Of a stretch of 64,000 bases of DNA, positions 30,501-38,961 are shown piece after piece (the stretch's first letter is position 1; every line of letters starts with the position of its first letter). A program made the translations under genes and the position numbers. Under the pieces are notes generated by a model. The model saw only the letters and a program-made list of their open reading frames with translations, was not told where the DNA came from and made no database searches. The DNA comes from Acidobacteriota bacterium (lineage in GTDB: Bacteria > Acidobacteriota > Terriglobia > UBA7540), in NCBI GenBank assembly GCA_902812415.1, contig CADDZJ010000001.1, positions 124,001 to 188,000 on the forward strand, in the 5' to 3' direction.

Positions 30501-31335
30501 CCAGGCCCTGCGGCCGTATCCGCAGGTGGGTAATGTTTTCTCGGCCAATTCAGGTGACGGCAAGAGTTGGTACGATTCCCTCCAGGCGAAAGTTGAGCAT
30601 CGTTTTGGACCCCTGAATTTCACGGGAGCCTACGTCTGGTCGAAGACGCTGGACATGCTGTCGTTCCGCCAGGTTTTCACCCAGACGGTTCAACAAGGAA
30701 CTCAGGATTCCTATAATCTTTCCGACGCCAAAAGTTACATGAACGAAGATATTCCTCATTATGTCAACATCATCCTCAGCTACCAGTTGCCATTTGGCAG
30801 GGGTAGGCGATTTCTGAGCAACGCCCACGGCTTGGTGAATGAGCTGGTGGGCGGTTGGACATTTGCCTCTGACCAGCAGTATCGTAGCGGAACTTTGATT
30901 GAGCTGACGAACCCGACTAATTATCTGGGGCAGGAGCTTTTTTCCACGCTGACCAAGGTCACAGCTACTGGACTTCCGATTCGGACTGGAGTCTCTTCGA
31001 CGGCGCTGGATCCCAACAATCCGAATGTCCGGTGGTTCAACTACGGGGCGAACGCTCCTTTCGCGGTTACGCCACCCTTTACCCTGGGTAATGCATCGAT
31101 TTATAACACCCGTTTCCGTAACCCGTGGTATCGTTGGGAAGCGTTTTCACTCAATAAACGATTCACGATCCACGAGTCGATTGCGCTTAATTATCAGATC
31201 AACGTGTTCAATCCTTTTAACCGGACGGACTTCGGCGGCATTCAGGGCAACATTGCTTCTCCGAACTTCGGTATGCCTACCGGTCCTATGGCAGGTCCGC
31301 GCAATATTACGATGGGAGCGCGACTGGAATTCTAA
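27514..31335 (+). CDS. TonB-dependent receptor, Oar-like, with carboxypeptidase-regulatory-like domain
   Basis: A 1,273-aa outer-membrane receptor. After the signal peptide (hydrophobic core VLAIFFLAFSMLPVVLW), residues about 95-185 form a CarboxypepD_reg-like domain (GSLSGTVTDPAGAVVPAAKV). A plug and a large beta-barrel follow, ending in a terminal Phe (MGARLEF). Such receptors are expanded in Acidobacteria and are thought to import oligosaccharides. ATG 27514 has a strong SD (GAGGAGGA, 9-base spacing), but the next 60 codons include an in-frame family R repeat (27592-27720) before the signal peptide. The alternative ATGs 27688 and 27694 lack an SD. Two glycosidases follow, so pectin or galactan fragments are plausible substrates. 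Confidence 0.9.
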   Translation: MRRPGVKIYSSAALPLQFVKRICLFSRFQENPPHLSPQGAEGKEEFRIYKARFIASLGMTMFRKVFQQPVKVCRVLAIFFLAFSMLPVVLWSQGDTGSLSGTVTDPAGAVVPAAKVVAIHVPTGRQFSVTTTQAGVYAFPNLPTGPYELTVEHAGFKKFVQTGIEVRVGLAETINVQLAVGAVQQTVQVNASAPVLNTTNAEESTGLSPQTMMTLPLWNGSLETADSFVGWMPGVNSNAERSINGSIGRASEILVDGASMVLPESGGTNFTFPGFYAFSEMRLVTSGFNAKYGRVGGGIQEYVTKSGTNQIHGGGFFNWKRKIFDAVPWSTNANPAARTCNGVTHDKACRPREWFNEYGGYAGGPVYLPHIYNGRNKTFWFVSYAQIHQPASLSVSTGETVPTPAMKNGDFSALLNLPQPIIIYDPATTVNGVRQPFPGNIIPQSRFSTISKNILPYIPDPNSGQAGSLISNYTYNSTSKFMDRVWSIQIDHQIGSRNHLMGFLTHRNMESDSDLYFPGPLNGGLDNFQSPYHFRVSEDFAINPQLELHTIMGYSVDRQLWHNPFQNGFGTKFGFPLQAGTPQDATPIIAFENNLTMPAGGYISGFVSWGMNQGKVNNGGQWNKTWQFAQNLTWMHNTHEFQMGWDFRRLETNANDWAGTNGVYEFSSIQTASKAGAKDGYAFASFLLGDVDSANQNALPVFLPQIRYQYQAGYFQDTWKIRPRFTLDLGLRYEVPIGWYQLHGNMSTFSLTTPNPAAGGLPGAMIFMGSGPGRTGQLRPYPTDFSDFGPRLGFAWNLKPSWVVRGFWGIYYEALGNGGCGCTDGFGGGSFAQTSDGFNPAFNWDPRAFNPNAPVNNPGGVRPPVSFHPAQQIPGVDNFNNFVYYLGPHFGNAPRIYSWNFTVEKDYKNWLVDVGYVGNRGTRLPSSIYINQLPTSDLYLGHVQTLNGPENLLQANLRGPLAADICTYTNVIPCTNGLPDLPFPTFMQWGGAATLAQALRPYPQVGNVFSANSGDGKSWYDSLQAKVEHRFGPLNFTGAYVWSKTLDMLSFRQVFTQTVQQGTQDSYNLSDAKSYMNEDIPHYVNIILSYQLPFGRGRRFLSNAHGLVNELVGGWTFASDQQYRSGTLIELTNPTNYLGQELFSTLTKVTATGLPIRTGVSSTALDPNNPNVRWFNYGANAPFAVTPPFTLGNASIYNTRFRNPWYRWEAFSLNKRFTIHESIALNYQINVFNPFNRTDFGGIQGNIASPNFGMPTGPMAGPRNITMGARLEF
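27592..27720 (+). repeat. Family R repeat copy R5 inside the TonB receptor reading frame
   Basis: Ends AGGTTTCAGGAAAAC (27592-27606) and GTTTTTCAGCAACCT (27706-27720) match the family R terminal repeats, and the inner ATTGCTTCGCTTGGAATGAC is the family core. The span is 129 bases, exactly 43 codons, and is open in the receptor frame. Confidence 0.7.
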
Positions 31336-31734
31336 ACCGCCAGGTATGCCGTGGAAGTTTGGCGGGTGGCTGGAAGCATTCTCTCTCGAAGTGATCCATC
31401 CTGCTGCCTGTGTGAAACCTGCCCATCGGGAGGTTCCCGCAGAGCAGAACCGTGGCCATCAGGAATAACCGTGATTATGGCCGCTGTCAGGGCCCACGGG
31501 CGCTTACCATACCCTGGACTTGAACCAAGTCGCCGCTTCGCCATCTGAGGCAGCTCGCTGGAGGGCAGCATCCCCGCCTGACCAGGATGCTGCTAGCCGG
31601 GAACTTGACCGGACAAGTGAAAACCGGGGATTCAATGGTCTCTTTCGAGAGGAAGCCATACTGTCTCCCTGTACAAACCCTCATGGCGCTTGGGAGCGGC
31701 GAACTGCAACGCATCTTTACCTGGGAGAAATTCC

Positions 31735-33771
31735 ATGCCCGGCGTGAGTCGTCGCCGCTTTCTTACAATTCCGGCTCTCGGATTTGCTCTGCCTGCTGCG
31801 GTTCCTCTTAACCCGGCGAATGCGAATGGCTCATCAATAACGTTTGATCAGGCCTGGCTGACGTTGGAGCCGCTCTCCCGATGGGATGCCCAACTCGGCT
31901 TTGCTCTGGAGCCTCGGATCACTCAGTGGATGGCTTCAGGTGCAAGGAGTCGGCATCATGCTTCGTTTTACGCCGGTGGCTATCAACTCAAACTGGACTT
32001 TGCTTCTCCAGAGCCTGGTCTCGTTTCCTTTCAGTTCCGGCTGGCACGCGAGGATGGCCAACCTTTCACCGTTCATCGTTATTCCTTGAAAGCCCGTTTG
32101 CCCTTTCCCGGCATTTACAGATTCTGGGATTACCGGAGCGGCTCGCCGGAGATCGAGGCCGAGTTTGATGCCTACATGCGCGGCCTGGCTTCCGGTGAAA
32201 AATATACGCAAACCTACGCGGCTAATACCGGTATTCCGTTCGTGCTTTGCACTGACCGGAACGGAGAGAACCGTTTTTCCTTCGGCATGCTTGATCAAGT
32301 TGAAGTGACCGGATTGCACGTTGAGCCTTATTCCCTTGGCCTTTCCCGGAGAGGGGAAGGGCTGAATTTTTCGTTTGAATTTGTAAAACCTCTTGGTTAT
32401 GCCCTGAAGCGATCAGAGTGGGTTGACGGCGCCTGGTTCGATGCCCGCCCCTTGAATTGGTTCCAGACCATCCGGGAGTACAGCCGCTGGGCAGAACGCT
32501 CAGCAAATCTGAGCGTCATGAAACCTCCTCCGGCAGCCTTTGAGCCTATCTGGAACACATGGTATCCATTCGGTTTCAACATCAATCAGGAAATCGTCTT
32601 GCGGAATGCGGAATTCTGCCGGCAAATCGGGCTGAGGAATCTGTTGATTGACGCAGGCTACCAAAATCCGTTGACCGGCGGGCTGGCGGCGGAATGGAAT
32701 CAGTTCGTGGATTATACCGGAGACTGGACGCCCAATCCGCAGAAATTTCCGGATTTTCGAAAAATGGTGGAGCTTCTTCATCGTCAGCAGCAGTTCGTCA
32801 CGGTCTGGGTGGCGTTATTCATGCTTGGTAAGAAGACCAAGGCGTACAGGGAAGCCAGAGACATGCTGCGTCGCGATATTTCCGGGAAGGAACAAAGTTA
32901 CCTTTGCCCTTGCCACACGGAAACCCCCCAATATCTTGCGCGGACATTCCTCAAGCTGGCCAAAGACTACGATCTTGATGGATTCTGGCTCGATTTCATG
33001 GACAACATGCACGCCCCCTGTTACAGCTCACACTTGCATTTCACAAACTCCCCCGGCGAAGGCTACAACCGCTGCCTGGCGGCCGTTCGCGATGCCCTGA
33101 TGAAATACAAACCCGATTTCCTGATGGAAACACGCATGAGGATGGCGAATGTAAATGCCAAGCAGTTTGTGAATGTGATGGAAACAAGTGATATGCCCTT
33201 CGATTTCGATCTGAATCGCAGCATGGGTGTTATAGTACGTTCGTTTTCTGAAGGCGTGGCCTCGAAGCTTGACCCGATTCAGTGGCACATTCGGGAGTCG
33301 GAAGAAAACGTCGCTGTGTGCTGTGCCACCGTAGCCCTCACCGGCATTCCCGTATTTGGTGTTGACCTCCGCCTCTTACCGGAGTCGCACCTCAGGATCA
33401 TTAAGGCCTGGATGAGATTTTATCGCCAGCATCAGGATGTACTCTCCTGTGGTGAGCTCGAACCGTGCGGTTTTGCGTCTCTGTTCCCACTGCTGCAAGT
33501 TCGGGGAGGAAGGAAGGCGTTCCTGTACATCGGCTCCTCTTCAACAACTCCAGTCAGTGTGGAAGGAGCTAAGGAAATTTACCTCATCAATGCCTCGGGT
33601 CGAAGCCGGGTAGCGATCACGCTGGATGGGATTACCGCTGGAAGGTGGCGGATGGTGGTTCGAAATGGTCGCCTTGAAGAGGTGTCTGCACATGATCGGG
33701 AAGTCGACGCGGGCGCTCTTGCTCTTGACCAGAAGATTCCAGAAGGTGGCCTCGTGGAACTTCACGCTTGA
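31735..33771 (+). CDS. GH36-like glycoside hydrolase (alpha-galactosidase-like), Tat-exported
   Basis: A 678-aa enzyme with a twin-arginine signal (VSRRRFLTIPALGFALP), an N-terminal beta-sandwich domain, a catalytic barrel and a C-terminal beta domain. The barrel carries WNTWYPFGFN and LLIDAGYQ. The likely nucleophile is D420 in DGFWLDFMD and the likely acid/base is D486 in METSDMPFDF, positioned as in clan GH-D enzymes. It should release alpha-linked galactose or a related sugar in the periplasm. ATG 31735 follows GGGAGAAA; a 15-codon TTG extension is unlikely. It lies between the TonB receptor and the GH28 gene, so all three probably serve one polysaccharide. Confidence 0.85.
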   Translation: MPGVSRRRFLTIPALGFALPAAVPLNPANANGSSITFDQAWLTLEPLSRWDAQLGFALEPRITQWMASGARSRHHASFYAGGYQLKLDFASPEPGLVSFQFRLAREDGQPFTVHRYSLKARLPFPGIYRFWDYRSGSPEIEAEFDAYMRGLASGEKYTQTYAANTGIPFVLCTDRNGENRFSFGMLDQVEVTGLHVEPYSLGLSRRGEGLNFSFEFVKPLGYALKRSEWVDGAWFDARPLNWFQTIREYSRWAERSANLSVMKPPPAAFEPIWNTWYPFGFNINQEIVLRNAEFCRQIGLRNLLIDAGYQNPLTGGLAAEWNQFVDYTGDWTPNPQKFPDFRKMVELLHRQQQFVTVWVALFMLGKKTKAYREARDMLRRDISGKEQSYLCPCHTETPQYLARTFLKLAKDYDLDGFWLDFMDNMHAPCYSSHLHFTNSPGEGYNRCLAAVRDALMKYKPDFLMETRMRMANVNAKQFVNVMETSDMPFDFDLNRSMGVIVRSFSEGVASKLDPIQWHIRESEENVAVCCATVALTGIPVFGVDLRLLPESHLRIIKAWMRFYRQHQDVLSCGELEPCGFASLFPLLQVRGGRKAFLYIGSSSTTPVSVEGAKEIYLINASGRSRVAITLDGITAGRWRMVVRNGRLEEVSAHDREVDAGALALDQKIPEGGLVELHA

Positions 33772-33861
33772 GCCCGTAACATAGGCGCAAAGGTTAGGGG
33801 TGACAAGCCGATGGTTATGGCGCAACCCTTCAACAACGACCAGGAGACAAGGAGTGTGTGA

Positions 33862-35544
33862 ATGAACCGAAGAGGAATGCTGGGGCTAGGCGCTGCGGCA
33901 GTGGCGCTTCCTGGAATGGCCTTCACAGAACGCCTACGCGACAGGAGGCTTTTTGATGTTCAGGCGTATGGCGCGCGCGGAGATGGAAAAGCCAAGAATA
34001 CCGATACCATTCAGAAGGCAATCGATGCGGCCTATAAAGCCGGGGGCGGAGTGGTCTACCTCGGGCCGGGCGCCTATCTCTCGGGTGGGATCGTCCTCAA
34101 GGATAATGTGACGCTGTATCTGGAAGCCGGCGCCACGCTCCTCAGCAGCCGGAACATCCAGGACTTCGAGCCGCATTTTGGCGCGAATCCGCGTGTCACC
34201 GATAACATCCGCCATCTGATTTTCGCGCGCGACGCGGTCAACGTGGCGGTCTGCGGGGCCGGGAAGATCGACGGGCAGGGGCCGCTGTTCTGGAAGCGCA
34301 CAAAACCAACACCCAGAGCTGAAGATCTTTGGAAAGAGACGATCAACGCCGAATGGGAGGCGCTGGATGGAGGCACGCGCCTGGATGTGCGCCCCTCGCC
34401 GTTGCTGGAGTTCGTCAACTGCAGGAACCTCCGCATTGAAGGAATCACGGTGGAAAACCCGCCGGGATGGACGCTGCGGCCCATCAACTGCGAATCGGTA
34501 TTCATTCATGGCTTCCGGGTTCGAGGTTCGGTGCATGGGCCGAACACAGATGGCATGGATATCACGAGTTGCCGGAACGTTTTCATCTCCAACTGCGATA
34601 TTGCGACCGGAGATGATGCGCTTTGTCTCAAAAGCGAGAATCCCTATGGCGGGGAAGTCGCCCCGACGAAGAATATCACCATTACCAACTGCGTCCTGAC
34701 AGGCTCTTCCAACGGCTTCAAGATGGGGACGGCCAGCCAGGGAGCTTTTGAAAACATCACCTTCACCAACTCGGTGGTTTACAATGACGACGTTCCGCTG
34801 AATGCCCGCCTCATTTCGGGAGTCGCCATTGAAATGGTGGATGGCGGGAACATCGAGGGCGTGCTGGTTTCCAACATCCGGATGCAGAACGTCCGCACGC
34901 CCATTTTTGTGCGCCTCGGCAACCGCAGCGGCAACCCGCCCAGCGGCCCGAAGCCCGGATCTCTGCGCGGCGTCATGATCGATAACGTCCATGCCACAGG
35001 CGCAATCCTGACTTCTTTGGTCACAGGTCTACCGGGCCATGATGTCGAGGACGTAACGCTCACGAATATCCGCATTGACACCTGGGAAGGCGGCGAGCGT
35101 GAATGGATGACGCGCGAAATTCCGGAGCTTCCTGCCGACTATCCCGAGGCGCGCATGTTTGGCCGCCTGCCGGCTTACGGCCTCTATTGCCGCCACATCC
35201 ATGGAATACGGCTGGAAAACGTTTGCGTCGAATCCCGCAAGCGCGACATGAGGCCGCTCCTCGTGTGCGAGGATGTCAAAAACCTCACGGTCAGCGGCCT
35301 TGCAGGGAGCCCGCCCGCCTCAAGCGAACCCTTCCTTCTTTTTCGCAACGTGCGACGAGCCTTCATTCACGGGTGCGCGTCGCCGCCACACACGGAAACC
35401 TTCCTTCGCGCCGAGGGTACGCTCAGTTCGGACATCAGCCTCATAGGAAACGACCTGAGCGCGGCGGCGAAGGCCACGCAACGGCTCAATGGCACGCCTG
35501 ATGACGCCATCTCTGAAACAGCCAATAAAATGCCGTCTGAGTGA
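33862..35544 (+). CDS. Glycoside hydrolase family 28 (polygalacturonase/rhamnogalacturonase-like), exported
   Basis: A 560-aa right-handed beta-helix hydrolase. The N-terminus MNRRGMLGLGAAAVALPGM is a Tat-like signal. The pectate-lyase-3-like opening FDVQAYGARGDGKAKNTDTI is followed by the helix repeats. GH28 motifs are present: NTDGMDI with the first catalytic Asp and TGDDALCLKS with the Asp pair. The usual GHG is replaced by SSNGFKMGT, as in many bacterial GH28 proteins that are not classic endo-polygalacturonases. It should hydrolyse galacturonate-containing backbones. The start has AAGGAG upstream. It is the last gene of the carbohydrate locus. Confidence 0.92.
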   Translation: MNRRGMLGLGAAAVALPGMAFTERLRDRRLFDVQAYGARGDGKAKNTDTIQKAIDAAYKAGGGVVYLGPGAYLSGGIVLKDNVTLYLEAGATLLSSRNIQDFEPHFGANPRVTDNIRHLIFARDAVNVAVCGAGKIDGQGPLFWKRTKPTPRAEDLWKETINAEWEALDGGTRLDVRPSPLLEFVNCRNLRIEGITVENPPGWTLRPINCESVFIHGFRVRGSVHGPNTDGMDITSCRNVFISNCDIATGDDALCLKSENPYGGEVAPTKNITITNCVLTGSSNGFKMGTASQGAFENITFTNSVVYNDDVPLNARLISGVAIEMVDGGNIEGVLVSNIRMQNVRTPIFVRLGNRSGNPPSGPKPGSLRGVMIDNVHATGAILTSLVTGLPGHDVEDVTLTNIRIDTWEGGEREWMTREIPELPADYPEARMFGRLPAYGLYCRHIHGIRLENVCVESRKRDMRPLLVCEDVKNLTVSGLAGSPPASSEPFLLFRNVRRAFIHGCASPPHTETFLRAEGTLSSDISLIGNDLSAAAKATQRLNGTPDDAISETANKMPSE

Positions 35545-35703
35545 TTGGTCGGCAACCGGTAAGGCTACAAAGTTGGGAATTATCGATTACAAATCGGCAG
35601 TCTCGCTGCCGTCCTTGCCGCAAGCTTCCTGAGTCCTACTCACTCCAACGAACCCTCCAGCGCGCGCTCGCATCTAAATAAATGAAAATGAGGCGATTTG
35701 ACT

Positions 35704-35931
35704 ATGTATATCATTACGGTCTTATCCGTCTGTGTCGCGCTGGTCATCGCCTTGGCCATCATTTTGTTTCTCGCTTCAGTGGCGATTATCCTGGTCAAAA
35801 CCGGCGCGCGAGCATTGACGGACGTTTTGCTTAACCTTGCGCGTCGAATGGTTCACTCGCTGGCGCATCAGCCAACCGTTGCAACTTATCCACAATCTCT
35901 GAAACATCCTGCTCGCATCACCACCCACTGA
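35704..35931 (+). CDS. Small membrane protein, unknown
   Basis: A 75-77 aa reading frame with one long hydrophobic segment (YIITVLSVCVALVIALAIIL followed by FLASVAIILV) and a basic, hydrophilic C-terminus (NLARRMVHSLAHQ). A GAGG lies upstream; start may be ATG 35704 or TTG 35698. I do not recognise a family. It stands alone after the GH28 gene, and the following 36215 boundary region has no gene. It could be a single-pass inner-membrane peptide or a chance frame. Confidence 0.5.
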   Translation: MYIITVLSVCVALVIALAIILFLASVAIILVKTGARALTDVLLNLARRMVHSLAHQPTVATYPQSLKHPARITTH

Positions 35932-36215
35932 CATCCGTGGGAAATTGGTCCCGCACGTGAGCTTGGTGTCGCGCTTCGTTCTTCCGGCAATTCGGCAATC
36001 CGGCGGTAAATAATTCAAAGTCTTTGATCCCGAGCCGAATATTGCGTGATTTTATTACGTCCGATAAGTTATATTATGTTAACTAATGAACATAACCGAA
36101 CAGCCGCACCCGGTAAGGCCTTTTGCTCTTGCGACCGAATAGGTTTCAAGTTCTTGCGTTGCGAAAATGGACTAATTAAAACCAGTTGGAGGAATCTTCA
36201 GGATCAGAACAATAA

Positions 36216-37898
36216 TTAAACATTACCCTTCTTCATCTCCTGCAGGAGGTAGTCGCAGGAACGCACGGCGAGCGCCATGATGGTGAGCGTCGGGTTCTGG
36301 CAGGCGGTGGATGGAAACGCAGCGCCATCCATCACAAACAGATTCTTAACGTCGTGGGACTGCTCAAACTGGTTCAGCACGGAGGCTTTGGGGTCATCCC
36401 CCATGCGCGCGATGCCAACCTCGTGGATGGCCCAGCCGGGGGCGTTGGCATGAGCGTGCGCGCTGACGTTTTTGGCGCCGGCGGCTTCGAGCATCTCGGC
36501 GGCGGAGTCAGCCATATCCTTGAGCATGGAGAATTCGTTTTCGCCGTAAGTCATATGGAAACGAAGCACCGGAATGCCAAACGTATCGACCACGTTCGGA
36601 TCAATTTCAACGTAATTATCCCACCGCGCCAGGCACTCGCCGAAGCCGCCCAATCCGATGCCGGTGATGGGGTTCTTGATGGCGCGCTTGTAAGCCTCGC
36701 CGAACCCCGGCGCGCCCCAGTTGAAGCGGGCAGCGCCGCCGCCTTGGTAGCCGTAGCCGCGCAGGAATTTCGTCGAGCGCGGCCCGTTGTGCGTATTCCG
36801 AAAGCGAATCACGTAAATGCCATCCGGGCGGTTCGGCCCGTTAATGTTGGGCTTGCCGCCCAGGTCTTCGAGTTCGCCGTAAGCCCCGGCGCCGGTGATG
36901 TGGTCCATCAGATAATGGCCCAGCACGCCGCTCGAGTTTCCAAGGCCGTTCGGATATTGACGATTGGCGGAGTTGAAAAGAATGCGCACCGATTCGAGCG
37001 ATTGCGCGCAAAGCACCACAACGCGCGCATAAACTTCTTTCGGCTGGCGTGTGACGCGATCGATATAAAGCACGCCTTTGGCGCGATTACGATCCATATC
37101 CATCAGCACCTTGTATGCCATCGCGTTGGGGATCAAGGTGCAATTGCCGGACTTTAAGGCATCCGCGACGGTGGTGAAGTAAGAATTGAAATAAGAATGC
37201 GTGATGCAGCCACGCTCGCACGGCCCGCAATAGTGGCACGGCGCACGGCCGTTGATGGATTTCGTCAGGTTGGCAGACCGGCCTAAGGTAACCGTCCGGC
37301 CAAATTTTTCCTTGATGCGGTTGCGGAACAAAGTTTCGGCGCAGGTCAGACCCATGGGCGGCTGAAACTTTCCGTCTGGCAGCTCATAGACCCCCTCTCG
37401 GATTCCCGTGATGCCGACGTATTCTTCAACGATGTCATAGTATGGAGCGAGATCCTTATAGCTGATCGGCCAATCGACGCCGTAGCCGTCGTGCGACGCC
37501 GCCTTGAAGTCCAGATCGCTCAACCGATAGCTCTGGCGACCCCAGACGTTGGTGCGCCCGCCGGTGATTCGCAGCCGCCCTTGCCAACTGAAAGGCATAT
37601 TGGGATAGGTGGTGTAAGGTTCTTCAATGTCGTTGCAGAACCAATCGTAGTTGTACTCCATGCAGGCGTAGCAGTCTTTCTGCACGGGGCGCGTCTTGCG
37701 AATGAGTTCCGGGGCCATGTTGCGGTATTTCAGCTTGAAGTCCGGCTCGTGCTCGGTGAAGTTGCTGTCCTTTTGCGGACGCCCGGCGTCCACCAGCGCC
37801 ACTTTCAGACCCGCTTCGGAAAGCCGCTTCGCGGCCCAACCGCCGGATGCGCCTGAACCCACGACGATGGCATCATAATTTCGAGTTTGATCGTCCAT
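36216..37898 (-). CDS. GMC family oxidoreductase, gluconate 2-dehydrogenase large-subunit-like
   Basis: A 560-aa FAD-dependent dehydrogenase. The FAD motif GSGASGGWAAKRL is at the N-terminus. The C-terminal GMC segment includes IHEVGIARMGDDP and STACQNPTLTIMALA, with the catalytic His/Asn region. A cysteine cluster C221-x2-C224-x2-C227-x3-C231 (PCHYCGPCERGC) suggests an iron-sulfur cluster, as found in FAD-glucose dehydrogenase relatives, though the spacing differs. There is no signal peptide, but the divergent small subunit carries a Tat signal and could piggyback it to the periplasm. The third subunit usual in this system, a cytochrome c, is not adjacent. Confidence 0.88.
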   Translation of the reverse strand: MDDQTRNYDAIVVGSGASGGWAAKRLSEAGLKVALVDAGRPQKDSNFTEHEPDFKLKYRNMAPELIRKTRPVQKDCYACMEYNYDWFCNDIEEPYTTYPNMPFSWQGRLRITGGRTNVWGRQSYRLSDLDFKAASHDGYGVDWPISYKDLAPYYDIVEEYVGITGIREGVYELPDGKFQPPMGLTCAETLFRNRIKEKFGRTVTLGRSANLTKSINGRAPCHYCGPCERGCITHSYFNSYFTTVADALKSGNCTLIPNAMAYKVLMDMDRNRAKGVLYIDRVTRQPKEVYARVVVLCAQSLESVRILFNSANRQYPNGLGNSSGVLGHYLMDHITGAGAYGELEDLGGKPNINGPNRPDGIYVIRFRNTHNGPRSTKFLRGYGYQGGGAARFNWGAPGFGEAYKRAIKNPITGIGLGGFGECLARWDNYVEIDPNVVDTFGIPVLRFHMTYGENEFSMLKDMADSAAEMLEAAGAKNVSAHAHANAPGWAIHEVGIARMGDDPKASVLNQFEQSHDVKNLFVMDGAAFPSTACQNPTLTIMALAVRSCDYLLQEMKKGNV

Positions 37899-38083
37899 AT
37901 CGATTCACCCCTTATGGAAAAACTGCAAAGATTGGCGGCCAACGCCTGCTCACGGCCTCGCCCAGTCATTATGTCTTCATGTCTCCGCAAGCCGCTATGA
38001 CGCTTCAGCAACTTTACCTCTTGCCGCTGGCTCACGCCAGTGATAATATCACAGCGCGATTTGAAAATAGCAGGGTGAAACCT

Positions 38084-38782
38084 ATGGAAAACAAAATGGA
38101 GCGGGAAAACATCATGGATAGCTCGCAGGCCATCTCAGGCGCGCGCGGCATCACGCGTCGCCAGATGGTGCGTCGGCTGGCCACTGCGATTGCCTCCGGC
38201 GCTGCGCTGCCCGGAGTTGCTGCGGCGCATCCTGTTCACAAGCACCTGGCCAGCCCCGCCACGATGGAGCGCGCGGAGGGAAAGGCCGCCGACCCCGAAT
38301 GGACGCCCGAATTCTTCGATGCCCACCAGAATGAGACGTTCACCGTCCTTGCCGAGCGCATCGTGCCGGGTTCAACTGAGGCCAAGGTCAACCGCTTTGT
38401 CGATCTGCTTTTAAGCGTTGATACGCTTCCAGCCCAGAAGAGCTTTGTGGATTCCCTTTCGGCCTTTGACGCTTATGCCATTCAACATTACAGCCGCCCC
38501 TTTAAGGACCTTACCGAAGATCAGCAAAATGAGGTTCTCACGGTTGCCTCAACCACCGCGCCCGGACACGAAGCCCCCGGGCGGCGCTTTGGCCTTGGAC
38601 CTGCGCCGAAACCCGGTAACGAAGAAGTGAAACACACTTTTCGGGATCACTTTGAGAATATGAAACATTGGGTGAGCGGCGCCTATTACTCCTCCGAAGT
38701 TGGAATGAAAGAGATGGGCTGGACGGGCCAGGTGATGTGGCCTGAATTCCCCGGCTGCCAACATCCGGACGAGCACCATTAG
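38084..38782 (+). CDS. Gluconate 2-dehydrogenase subunit 3-like protein, Tat signal
   Basis: A 232-aa protein with a twin-arginine leader (ITRRQMVRRLATAIASGAAL, cleavage near VAAAH). The subunit-3 domain follows, including ETFTVLAERIVPGS, FVDLLLSVD and the C-terminal MKEMGWTGQVMWPEFPGC. In characterised systems this small subunit carries the FAD subunit through the Tat pathway and is needed for its maturation. ATG 38084 has an AGGGTG upstream; ATGs 38096 and 38114 are alternatives. It is divergent from the FAD subunit with 185 bases between them, an unusual arrangement since the two are normally cotranscribed. Confidence 0.85.
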   Translation: MENKMERENIMDSSQAISGARGITRRQMVRRLATAIASGAALPGVAAAHPVHKHLASPATMERAEGKAADPEWTPEFFDAHQNETFTVLAERIVPGSTEAKVNRFVDLLLSVDTLPAQKSFVDSLSAFDAYAIQHYSRPFKDLTEDQQNEVLTVASTTAPGHEAPGRRFGLGPAPKPGNEEVKHTFRDHFENMKHWVSGAYYSSEVGMKEMGWTGQVMWPEFPGCQHPDEHH

Positions 38783-38784
38783 CG

Positions 38785-38905
38785 GATGTTGTAGCGCCGG
38801 TGTCCCCACCAGCGTTTTCGGCGCTGAGAGCCTACCCCGAATGAGGTGCAGAGGCAGCGCCGCTACGGAAAGGGCTTTCCCAGCAATTTACAGACCTCAG
38901 TAGAA
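38785..38905. repeat. Family S dispersed repeat, degenerate copy S2
   Basis: TTGTAGCGCCGGTGTCCCC and CAGCGCCGCTACGG flank a central insert, and TTTACAGACCTCAG resembles the family end. The left terminal repeat is not clear. Confidence 0.55.
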
Positions 38906-38961
38906 CAGTCTTTAACATTTGTTCCGCATTTAAAAACTCACGGAACTCAGGAGACATTCTT

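Noticed and set aside
33934-34992. 352-aa minus-strand frame opposite the GH28 gene
   Set aside because: It lies wholly antisense to a gene with clear GH28 motifs and its translation has no recognisable domain; a GC-rich shadow frame.
36354-37157. 267-aa plus-strand frame opposite the GMC oxidoreductase
   Set aside because: Antisense shadow of a well-supported FAD enzyme; no SD or motif.
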